A DNA stretch of 13,303 nt from Candidatus Altimarinota bacterium (lineage in GTDB: Bacteria; Patescibacteriota; Gracilibacteria; UBA4473), in assembly GCA_905478675.1 (NCBI GenBank), contig CAJQJI010000055.1:1-13303 (forward strand), in the 5' to 3' direction. The notes below the pieces were generated by a model. That model ran no database searches. It saw only the letters and a list, made by a program, of their open reading frames with translations, and had not been told where the DNA came from. This document shows positions 6,688 through 12,838 of this stretch, one piece after another; position 1 is the stretch's first letter; the number at the start of each line of letters is the position of its first letter. Position numbers and translations under genes: made by a program.

Positions 6688-7979
6688 ATGAACCACGTTA
6701 AAACGCCAACCATCGTGGTTACAACAATTCCGACAGCTACTTTACTCACCATTTTTCGATTGCCTAAAACGGCCACATATAAAATTTTAACCAGGTTGTT
6801 TACCGCCACAGCAATTAAAATAGCGCGTTCGGCCAGAACGGGGTCCATTTCACCGAGCTTAACGGATTCTAGGCTGGATAACACGATGGCATCCACATCC
6901 ACAAACCCAGAGAAAAAAGCTGCGGCGTAGACGCCAGAGTCGCCAAAGTATTTTTGCCCAAAGGCAAGGGCGAGCAAAACGAGCACAAATACCCCGCCAA
7001 ACTTCAAAGCTGGACCGAGTTCAAACGGGCTTTGTAAGTTCACATTGGCTTGAGGGGTGTTTGTATCTGGTTTTGTAAATTTATGTTTTTTGTTGGTTTT
7101 CCAGAAAAAATAGCCGGCCATAGTGGTGGCGGCCACGGCCATACTTAAAGGAATCACAATTAAGGCTTTGGTCATTTCTGGGGTGCCCCAAGCCACTATT
7201 TCAATAGCGACTCGTATTTGCATGGTCGCTACGGCGACTAAGACTCCCACGGTAAAAATACCAGTGAGATTAGCCCGTTTTGATTGATCGGCCATGGACG
7301 TGGTAACCGCCGTACTAGAAACAATTGAGCCTAAAAAAGCGGTTAAAGCGACACTGCGTTTAACGCCAATATATTTAGTTAAAAAATAGCCCATAAAGCC
7401 AATGGCCGAGATCATAATAACCAGAAACCATATGTTGAACGGCACAATCATGCCAAACGGGTCAATCGGTTCGCGTGGTAAAAACGGTAGTATAGCGCCA
7501 GAAACAATTAATAGCTGCAGCGCTCCAATCCATTCTTTGTCGTTAATAGTCCCGGCAAAGCGGTGTAAATCGTCTTTAAAGGCGTTTAGGCCGCCAATAA
7601 AAATGGTCAAAATAATAGCTAATACTTGTTGTTCATAACCAATCAACACTCCAATCCAAAACATAATGAGGGCCGATATTTCTGAAGTAAGTCCAACGAG
7701 CTTTAGTTTTAACGCTCCATTGGCATAAGCAATCGCTAAAAACACCAGTAATCCTGAAAAACAAACCGCAGGTAGATACGGCATAGGTTCGAATAACGTT
7801 GAGATCACTCCTAAAGTCGACATCAGGGCCATGGTGCGAAACCCCATAAACACGTCGTGCTTTTTGGTTTTGTTGTCTATTTCACGGCGAAGACCAACAA
7901 AAGCGCCTAGAGCGGCGCCTAAAACTAGCTGATACAACGGATTGGTTGGCGACAAAAAATTAAAGAGTTCGTTCATCAT
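6681..7979 (-). CDS. MgtC/SapB plus DUF4010 family integral membrane protein
   Basis: A 432-residue polytopic inner-membrane protein. The N-terminal third has the MgtC-type signature GAALGAFVGLRREIDNKTKK then GFRTMALMSTLGVIS (about 21-60). The C-terminal part matches the DUF4010 pattern: FELGPALKFGGVFVLVLLAL (319-338), FFSGFVDVDAIVLSSLESV (355-373) and AILIAVAVNNLVK (386-398). A dozen or so hydrophobic segments are evident, with one long polar loop around 294-318 rich in Lys, Thr and Asn. The function of this two-part family is not established; a transport or ion-homeostasis role is only inference. The start could be either of two adjacent ATGs (7979 or 7976); a -10 box just upstream implies a leaderless mRNA. 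It heads a two-gene unit with the GNAT gene. Confidence 0.86.
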   Translation of the reverse strand: MMNELFNFLSPTNPLYQLVLGAALGAFVGLRREIDNKTKKHDVFMGFRTMALMSTLGVISTLFEPMPYLPAVCFSGLLVFLAIAYANGALKLKLVGLTSEISALIMFWIGVLIGYEQQVLAIILTIFIGGLNAFKDDLHRFAGTINDKEWIGALQLLIVSGAILPFLPREPIDPFGMIVPFNIWFLVIMISAIGFMGYFLTKYIGVKRSVALTAFLGSIVSSTAVTTSMADQSKRANLTGIFTVGVLVAVATMQIRVAIEIVAWGTPEMTKALIVIPLSMAVAATTMAGYFFWKTNKKHKFTKPDTNTPQANVNLQSPFELGPALKFGGVFVLVLLALAFGQKYFGDSGVYAAAFFSGFVDVDAIVLSSLESVKLGEMDPVLAERAILIAVAVNNLVKILYVAVLGNRKMVSKVAVGIVVTTMVGVLTWFIW

Positions 7980-7982
7980 CGT

Positions 7983-8011
7983 ATTATAGCAGAAAAAAGC
8001 GATTTCGTTAA
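7983..8011 (-). promoter_or_regulatory. Leaderless promoter for the MgtC/DUF4010 gene
   Basis: Minus-strand -35 TTAACG (8011-8006), 17-base spacer, extended -10 TGCTATAAT (consensus hexamer 7988-7983). Only ACG separates the hexamer from the first of two ATGs, so transcription should begin on or next to the start codon. Confidence 0.75.
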
Positions 8012-8016
8012 GTTAT

Positions 8017-8046
8017 AAAAATGGCCTACCAGAAAGTTGGTAGGCC
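8017..8046 (-). terminator. Intrinsic terminator after the slipin gene
   Basis: A perfect nine-pair stem GGCCTACCA/TGGTAGGCC (8046-8038 with 8031-8023 read on the minus strand), six-base loop, then ATTTTTAT. It lies 31 bases past the slipin stop and directly abuts the next promoter, so it insulates the two units. The plus side also has TTTT after the stem, but no plus-strand gene ends here. Confidence 0.85.
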
Positions 8047-8076
8047 TTTTGAGGTTCGCGCTCATTAAGCGTTAAA

Positions 8077-8859
8077 TTATTTCACTTTTGTAATGTTGTC
8101 TGGTTTAACGCCTAGTTTTTCAGCCATTCCACGTAGGGCGGCAAAACCTTCAACGGGCACCATCCAGATAGTGGTGTTTGATTGATCTGAACTTAAATCA
8201 TTAATAGATTGCAACGTTCTTAGATGCAGCGCTCCTGGAGCTTCAGCCAGCATTGCAGCGGCATCAGTAATATTACGGGCGGCAATTTTTTCTCCTTCGG
8301 CTTTAATAATAACCGATCTTTTTTCTCGTTCGGCTTCTGCTTCTTTAGAAATGGTTCGTTTTAGGTTTTCGGGAATAATCACGTCTTTCAGTTCTACTGA
8401 TTCAACATCAATGCCCCACGGGTCGGTTGTTTTATCGACCGCAATTTTAATTCGATCGGCAATTTCAGCTCGGTTTTGTAATAACTCATCAAGGGTTACT
8501 TCCCCAACGGCGTTCCGCATAGTAGTTTGCGCTACTTGAGAGGTCGCCCAAAAAAAGTTTTCTACTTCTAGGATGGCTTTACCAGCGTCTTGAATTTTAT
8601 AATACACCACAGCATTAATTTTAACGGGAATATTATCTTTTGTGATCGCTTCTTGGTCAGGTACATCAACGGCCTTGGTTCTGATATCCACTTTGGTAAG
8701 GCTTTGAAAAACTGGTACCACAATGCGCCAACCTGGTTCTTTAATGCCGGTAAAACGTCCAAGGGTAAACATAACGCCACGTTCATATTGATTAATTTGG
8801 CGTAGCATTGCCAAGACTAAAATAACAAAGAAAACTAAGATACTAATAATGGGGCCCAT
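8077..8859 (-). CDS. Slipin / stomatin-like SPFH-domain membrane protein
   Basis: A 260-residue SPFH (band 7) protein of the slipin type, which forms membrane-anchored oligomeric rings or scaffolds, often in partnership with an NfeD-like protein. Residues 1-19 form one N-terminal hydrophobic anchor (ILVFFVILVLAML), followed by the family opening INQYERGVMFTLGRF. The SPFH core shows DIRTKAVDVPDQEAITKDN and VVYYKI, then RNAVGEVTLDELLQNRAEI and the helical EAEAEREKRSVIIKAEGEK that precedes the oligomerisation region. Length is typical. No NfeD gene lies in the window on either side. It is a single-gene unit with its own promoter upstream and a strong terminator downstream. No Shine-Dalgarno precedes the ATG. 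Confidence 0.92.
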   Translation of the reverse strand: MGPIISILVFFVILVLAMLRQINQYERGVMFTLGRFTGIKEPGWRIVVPVFQSLTKVDIRTKAVDVPDQEAITKDNIPVKINAVVYYKIQDAGKAILEVENFFWATSQVAQTTMRNAVGEVTLDELLQNRAEIADRIKIAVDKTTDPWGIDVESVELKDVIIPENLKRTISKEAEAEREKRSVIIKAEGEKIAARNITDAAAMLAEAPGALHLRTLQSINDLSSDQSNTTIWMVPVEGFAALRGMAEKLGVKPDNITKVK

Positions 8860-8884
8860 GAGGTTTTGGATTAAATTTTACCTT

Positions 8885-8914
8885 ATTCTAAGGAGTTAGG
8901 GCCGAATCTGTAAA
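8885..8914 (-). promoter_or_regulatory. Putative promoter for the slipin gene
   Basis: Minus-strand -35 TTTACA (8914-8909; five of six consensus), 18-base spacer, -10 TAGAAT (8890-8885; five of six). The start would be near 8878, giving a short leader of about 20 bases without a Shine-Dalgarno. Confidence 0.55.
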
Positions 8915-8921
8915 GTTTAAA

Positions 8922-9359
8922 TTACATAGAGTCTTCAATGACGTCCATACTTTTGAGCCTGGTTGTTAATAAGTTTTGCTCGGTTCTTAATGTTAACGCA
9001 CCAATGCTTCGGGCTTCGATGACTAACGGACTTAATGTCAATTTCCGGTAGCTATCTAGGTTATGTTTTTCGGCGTTTTCACACTCTCGAAGCGCCGTAA
9101 TTAAGCTTTCAATTTTATTTATGCGGGCTTTTAAGTCCGCTTCGGTGGCGACTTCGGGGGCAATAGCGCCTGTTTCAATGAGTAAGTCGGGCTGATTGAT
9201 CTTTAGGTCCGCTTGAGTGAGTGGTTCTTCTGGATTCTGAACTTTGTCTGAGTGTGGAACGGGCTGTAATGGTAGATCTGAAAATAGGTTCGAGGAGCCT
9301 TCGGCGTTATAAACATACCGAGATGTAGTTTGAAGCTGGGAGTGAAAAACTTTTTTCAT
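8922..9359 (-). CDS. Hypothetical protein, 145 residues
   Basis: I do not recognise this family. The N-terminal half (1-72) is polar and Pro/Ser/Gln-rich and looks disordered. Residues ~73-140 are charged and likely helical (TEADLKARINKIESLITALRECENAEKHN, here split by family-neutral residues), with a possible short coiled coil. There is no signal peptide or membrane segment, so it is probably cytoplasmic. A single cysteine (Cys93) is present. The ORF is open for its full length, has no competing reading frame of similar quality, and lies between the slipin gene and a 51-residue ORF on the same strand. No Shine-Dalgarno or clear promoter was found ahead of the ATG, so it may be read through from upstream. 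Confidence 0.6.
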   Translation of the reverse strand: MKKVFHSQLQTTSRYVYNAEGSSNLFSDLPLQPVPHSDKVQNPEEPLTQADLKINQPDLLIETGAIAPEVATEADLKARINKIESLITALRECENAEKHNLDSYRKLTLSPLVIEARSIGALTLRTEQNLLTTRLKSMDVIEDSM

Positions 9360-9425
9360 GAGGCGGTAGTTTTATTTTTAAAGGTCTGTTTTGGGGAAGA
9401 CCAAAAAATTTATAAGCGTAACAGT

Positions 9426-9581
9426 TTAAAGGCGGTTTTGTTTTTTTTGCGATAAAAGTTCACGACTAAAAAGAGTTGTTACGGCTTCAATTTCTTCAAG
9501 TCGCCTTAAATCGCCTGGTTCGAACGGGGCGGTTCGAATCGGGTCGATGGCTTCGAGCAATATGTCAGAAGGCGTTTCCAT
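9426..9581 (-). CDS. Small hypothetical protein, 51 residues
   Basis: A short ORF beginning METPSDILLEAIDPIRTAPF and ending LLSQKKQNRL. The middle (about 24-47) is charged and probably helical: DLRRLEEIEAVTTLFSREL. There is no signal peptide or membrane segment and I recognise no family. The main support is its promoter: a consensus TATAAT lies six bases before the ATG, with a fair -35 at 17-base spacing, so the mRNA would begin at or beside the start codon, as for the MgtC-family gene. It fills the gap between the lepA remnant and the 145-residue hypothetical gene, both on the same strand. Codon use looks like its neighbours. A chance ORF of this length cannot be excluded. Confidence 0.5.
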   Translation of the reverse strand: METPSDILLEAIDPIRTAPFEPGDLRRLEEIEAVTTLFSRELLSQKKQNRL

Positions 9582-9587
9582 TAGCGT

Positions 9588-9616
9588 ATTATACCACGCT
9601 CTTAGCCTTATTTGAA
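9588..9616 (-). promoter_or_regulatory. Leaderless promoter for the 51-residue ORF
   Basis: Minus-strand -35 TTCAAA (9616-9611; four of six), 17-base spacer, consensus -10 TATAAT (9593-9588). ACGCTA then ATG follows. The TATAATACG start is identical to that of the promoter at 7983-8011. The -35 end lies against the lepA fragment's stop codon. Confidence 0.6.
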
Positions 9617-9617
9617 G

Positions 9618-9923
9618 TTATTTTTTCATCATGGCAAAAAAGGCTTCTTGCGGAATCGTCACCGTCCCAAATTGTTTGAGCCGTTTTTTTCCTTCTTTTT
9701 GTTTTTTCAAAAGTTTCTTTTTCCGACTGACATCGCCGCCATAAAGCCCTGCGGTTACGTCTTTTCGCATGGCTGAAATTGTTTCGCGTGCGATAATTTT
9801 AGCGCCTACCGCGGCTTGAATAGCAATGGCGAACTGGGCTTTAGGAATAATTTCTTTTAATTTTTCACACCACTTTAGCCCGACATGATAGGCGTCATCT
9901 TTATGTACAATTTGGCAGGGCAT
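9618..9923 (-). pseudogene. lepA: C-terminal part of LepA (EF-4), out of frame with the main gene
   Basis: This 101-residue frame carries the missing end of LepA: IVHKDDAYHVG, then IPKAQFAIAIQAAVGAKIIARETISAMRKDVTAGLYGGDVSRKKKLLKKQKEGKK and PQEAFFAM, which are family-specific C-terminal-domain features (shown here by their key runs). It overlaps the end of the main lepA frame by 23 bases in a different register. Joined to that frame near 9912-9918, the two give about 601 residues, close to the usual length for EF-4. The ATG at 9923 is probably incidental: the residues just after it (MPCQ) are not a natural domain start. It may be a true frameshift, an assembly or sequencing error, or, less likely, a site of ribosomal frameshifting. 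Confidence 0.85.
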
Positions 9924-11421
9924 CGACTTTATCTCCCGCCAATAAAATATCTAAACGGTTCAACGCGCCGGGGCGGAGGCCAATGTTTTCATAACTCATT
10001 GAGGCGTACCCGGAACTGATAGACTTTAAATCATCGTAAAAGTCGGTCACGATGGAAGCTAGTGGGATTTCAAAGGTTAGTTCTACTCGGTCTTCAGCGG
10101 TGTATTGCATATTCTGGTGTAAGCCGCGTCGGTCGGTACACAGTTTAATAACGCCGCCGACTTGATTGGCAGGGCATAGCACATTAATTTTCATCCACGG
10201 TTCGCGGATCTCAGTGTAAGCTCCGGCATCGGGAAGGTCTGATGGATTTGCCACCATTTTTACCGAGCCATCGTTTAAAACAATTTCGTAAGAAACGGAC
10301 GGAGCGGTCACCAGAATGTCTAAGTCAAACTCTCGTTCGAGTCGTTCTTGTACAATATCGAGGTGTAATAAACCTAAAAATCCGACCCGAAAACCATGTC
10401 CAAGAGCACCAGAATGTTCTGGTTCGTATTGTAATGAGGCATCGTTGAGTGATAGTTTTTCTAAGGCTTTGCGGAGTAAAGCAAAATCATCGCCAGACGT
10501 TGGGTAAACACCCGCGTACACAAACGGTGTTACTTCAGAATAACCCGGTAGTGGCAGAGCGTCTTTTGAGTTTTTTCCTTTATAAAACGTTTCCCCGACT
10601 CGAGCATCGACCACATTTTTAAGTCCAGTGACTATGTAGCCTACTTCTCCTAAATTTAAAGAATCAGTCGGTGAATATTTGGGATTTAAGAAGCCGACTT
10701 CAAGGGCTTCAATGGTTCGATTGGTACGAAGTAACTGCAGTTTGTCGCCTTTGTTAATTTGACCAGCAAACACTCGGACCGAACTTACGACGCCTCGATA
10801 AGGGTCGAAAGTAGAATCAAAAACAAGCGCTTTAGTTTCGCCTTTATCGGCAAAAACTTCTTCGTTTTCAAAAATTTGGTTTCCGCTGGGTTCCGGAATT
10901 TGTGCTACAATGGCATCGAGTAATTTATCGACGTTTGTGCCATCTTTGGCGGAGACCGTTAAAATGTCTTCGGCGGGAAAACCCAGTACGTTTTCAATTT
11001 CTTCGGCTCGTTTTTCTGGTTCAGCGGCAGGGAGATCAATTTTATTTAAAACCGGAATAATGGTTAACCCTTGTTCCATGGCTAAAAATACATTGGCCAG
11101 GGTCTGGGCTTCAATCCCTTGGGTGGCATCTACGACTAAAACGGCCCCTTCACAAGCGGCTAAACTTCGCGAAACTTCATAACTGAAATCTACGTGGCCG
11201 GGGGTATCAATTAAATTTAATTGTGCGCCTTTCCATTTCATTCGGACTGGTTGCAATTTAATGGTAATACCACGTTCTTGCTCTAAATCCATGGTGTCGA
11301 GCATCTGCCCGGTTTTCATAGAACGCTTATCGAGCGTCCCAGTGGTTTCTAAAAAACGATCTGCCAGCGTTGATTTGCCGTGATCAATGTGAGCGATAAT
11401 ACAGAAGTTTCGGATGTCCAT
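9901..11421 (-). CDS. lepA: Elongation factor 4 (LepA), main frame truncated by a frameshift
   Basis: Ribosome-binding GTPase that back-translocates or remodels stalled ribosomes. From the ATG at 11421 the frame encodes 506 residues. G-domain motifs are AHIDHGKST (10-18), QERGITI, DTPGH, NKID and SAKDG; the EF-2-like domains follow, including the GHGFRVGFLGLLHLDI segment characteristic of LepA. It then reads GDKVDAL, where LepA normally continues into its C-terminal domain, but here gains only PNCT before a stop at 9901. The remainder lies in another frame (9618-9923). An upstream GTG at 11511 would add 30 unconserved residues and invade the divergent pilin gene, so it was rejected. No Shine-Dalgarno; a -10 TACAAT nine bases upstream suggests a near-leaderless mRNA. 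Confidence 0.93.
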   Translation of the reverse strand: MDIRNFCIIAHIDHGKSTLADRFLETTGTLDKRSMKTGQMLDTMDLEQERGITIKLQPVRMKWKGAQLNLIDTPGHVDFSYEVSRSLAACEGAVLVVDATQGIEAQTLANVFLAMEQGLTIIPVLNKIDLPAAEPEKRAEEIENVLGFPAEDILTVSAKDGTNVDKLLDAIVAQIPEPSGNQIFENEEVFADKGETKALVFDSTFDPYRGVVSSVRVFAGQINKGDKLQLLRTNRTIEALEVGFLNPKYSPTDSLNLGEVGYIVTGLKNVVDARVGETFYKGKNSKDALPLPGYSEVTPFVYAGVYPTSGDDFALLRKALEKLSLNDASLQYEPEHSGALGHGFRVGFLGLLHLDIVQERLEREFDLDILVTAPSVSYEIVLNDGSVKMVANPSDLPDAGAYTEIREPWMKINVLCPANQVGGVIKLCTDRRGLHQNMQYTAEDRVELTFEIPLASIVTDFYDDLKSISSGYASMSYENIGLRPGALNRLDILLAGDKVDALPNCT

Positions 11422-11430
11422 GCGAGCGAG

Positions 11431-11459
11431 ATTGTATTGCGGTCTCTTTTGGATACAAT
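11431..11459. promoter_or_regulatory. Interlocked divergent promoters (lepA / pseudopilin operon)
   Basis: A perfect inverted repeat ATTGTAT (11431-11437) / ATACAAT (11453-11459), 15 bases apart. On each strand TACAAT serves as a -10 for the outgoing gene (minus 11436-11431 for lepA, plus 11454-11459 for the pilins), while the opposite arm falls at -35 spacing (TTGTAT, 16 bases, a poor -35). Start codons follow within about 10 bases on both sides, so both transcripts would be nearly leaderless and the two promoters should exclude one another. Confidence 0.5.
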
Positions 11460-11467
11460 AGTTTTTG

Positions 11468-12064
11468 ATGCTTAAAGGTCGAGGCTTTACGATTATTGAG
11501 ATTTTAACCACTATTACTATTTTGGGGATTGTGGCGAGTATTGCTGCGCCTGAATATTGGCGACTTAAAGAGAGAGATGACTATCGAAATGCAGGGCAAG
11601 CCCTATTTGATACTATTTTGGATGCTCGGAATGCGGCTTTGACGAATAAGTTTTGTAATGATGAATCGATTTCGGTGCGTTGGGCTGTATCGATTGATAC
11701 AAATGCAGACCCCGTTGTTTATCAGCTGCGTTGTTATAGCAATGATACGGACTATACAGAAGAAACTCCGGTTGTGACGCTGCTCAATTCTGAGATTGAA
11801 ACGATTGATTTTAATGAAGATAATTCGCCTGATTTAATGGATGGTTCGACGGGGCATCTTTTTCCAGAGAGTTTGATGCTTAGTTTTTTCTCGGGTGGAG
11901 TTACTGGGCGACTTGAATATGATGATGGCTCACTTCATAAGGAGGAATCCGTGACAATGGTGATTGGTCATGATACAACGGATTATCAACATACGATTTG
12001 TTTTAATCGGGTTTCGGGATTCCCTACTTTTAATAAAACAGGTGATACCTGCCAAGATTACTAA
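11468..12064 (+). CDS. Type II/IV pseudopilin, prepilin-cleaved (GspH-like)
   Basis: A 198-residue prepilin-like protein for a type IV pilus or type II secretion-like system. The type III signal is KGRG followed by FTIIEILTTITILGIVASIAAP: prepilin peptidase would cut Gly6-Phe7, leaving +1 Phe (N-methylated in this family) and the conserved +5 Glu (Glu11). One hydrophobic helix (~7-28) anchors it, then comes an external globular domain. Four cysteines (63, 89, 178, 195) could form two disulfides. DFNEDNSPD (114-122) has a DxNxD...D calcium-loop-like spacing, with Asn where Gly is usual. Start: ATG at 11468 is preferred over an in-frame TTG at 11465; a -10 TACAAT just upstream suggests leaderless translation. 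The next gene starts on the base after this stop. GspH/FimT is the best guess of subtype. Confidence 0.88.
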   Translation: MLKGRGFTIIEILTTITILGIVASIAAPEYWRLKERDDYRNAGQALFDTILDARNAALTNKFCNDESISVRWAVSIDTNADPVVYQLRCYSNDTDYTEETPVVTLLNSEIETIDFNEDNSPDLMDGSTGHLFPESLMLSFFSGGVTGRLEYDDGSLHKEESVTMVIGHDTTDYQHTICFNRVSGFPTFNKTGDTCQDY

Positions 12065-12838
12065 ATGAAATTGATTAAAATTTTTTTTTCTAGGTTTAAA
12101 ATTTCGTCGCGCCAGCGAGGAGATACAATCTTAGAAGTGGTGATTGCTACCGCAATTCTAAGTACCATTATGATTGCGACTTTTAGTATTTTACAACGGG
12201 CAATAGACACAAATGTAAACGTAAAAAATCGAGTTACGGCGTTAAATATTGCTCGAGAAGGCGTGGAGGCTGTGCGTAATATTCGTGATACTAATTGGTT
12301 AAAGTACTCGGGTGATCGTCGTAAAAAATGGCTTTGTCTTGATTTGGAATCAGATAAAAATGCTTGTGATGGGAATCCGACTGTTACCAAATTTATTAAT
12401 GGGAACGATGAAGGTGATCCAACGTATTATACGGTCGATTTTAATACAACGGATTTTCGTTTTTATTTAAAGGAAGCGGCTTTACAGGAAGATATTGATT
12501 TTTTAGATGGGGCTCAGTCAGCGGCGTCTCGCGCCGATACACGTCTTTACTTAACGCCTGGTACTCCAGAACGGTACACTCATCAGTCGACAGGCAATAC
12601 GATTACTCCTTTTTATCGTCAAGTGTACTTAGATATTGAAAATCCTTATTATTTAGCAGAGGAAATTCTTAGTGGTGATACGCCCCCAGCCTTTTGTGGG
12701 AGCAATGATCCGGATGATAGTTGTCAGAAGTCTCGTTTAAGAGTGGTGGTTCGTGTTTTTTGGGAAGAGGATAGTCGGCCGCGCTCGATAACGCTTGAAG
12801 CTAATTTGTATGATTTTTTCGAACGAGATGAATATTAA
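12065..12838 (+). CDS. Pseudopilin with +1 Asp prepilin signal (PilV/GspI-like)
   Basis: A 257-residue prepilin-like protein. The leader is unusually long and basic (19 residues, rich in Lys/Arg/Phe), ending RQRG, then DTILEVVIATAILSTIMIATF: cleavage after Gly19 leaves Asp at +1 and the conserved Glu at +5 (Glu24). After the membrane helix comes ALNIAREGVEAVRNIRDTNW (60-78), a block I associate with pseudopilins of Patescibacteria and PilV-type proteins. Cysteines at 91, 101, 211 and 220 may pair. The ATG follows the previous stop with no gap, and the gene's end overlaps the next start by 11 bases, so the three are one operon. No Shine-Dalgarno. Whether it belongs to a pilus, competence or secretion apparatus cannot be decided without the missing ATPase and platform genes. 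Confidence 0.87.
   Translation: MKLIKIFFSRFKISSRQRGDTILEVVIATAILSTIMIATFSILQRAIDTNVNVKNRVTALNIAREGVEAVRNIRDTNWLKYSGDRRKKWLCLDLESDKNACDGNPTVTKFINGNDEGDPTYYTVDFNTTDFRFYLKEAALQEDIDFLDGAQSAASRADTRLYLTPGTPERYTHQSTGNTITPFYRQVYLDIENPYYLAEEILSGDTPPAFCGSNDPDDSCQKSRLRVVVRVFWEEDSRPRSITLEANLYDFFERDEY

Noticed and set aside
9383..9402. Hairpin GGTCT/AGACC as a terminator
   Set aside because: Only five pairs with a ten-base loop and a broken T-run (TTTAAAAAT).
9516..9545. tRNA T-arm-like GGTTCGAATC and GGTTCGAAC motifs
   Set aside because: No matching acceptor stem, anticodon arm or CCA region could be found around them; they fall inside the 51-residue ORF.
9901..9923. Programmed +1 ribosomal frameshift in lepA
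   Set aside because: No stop codon or clear slippery codon at the junction, no stimulatory structure recognised, and LepA is not known to use one; a mutation or sequence error is simpler.
11422..11511. 30-residue N-terminal extension of LepA from a GTG at 11511
   Set aside because: LepA normally begins close to IRNFCIIAHIDHGKST; the extension would cross the divergent promoter and overlap the pilin gene.
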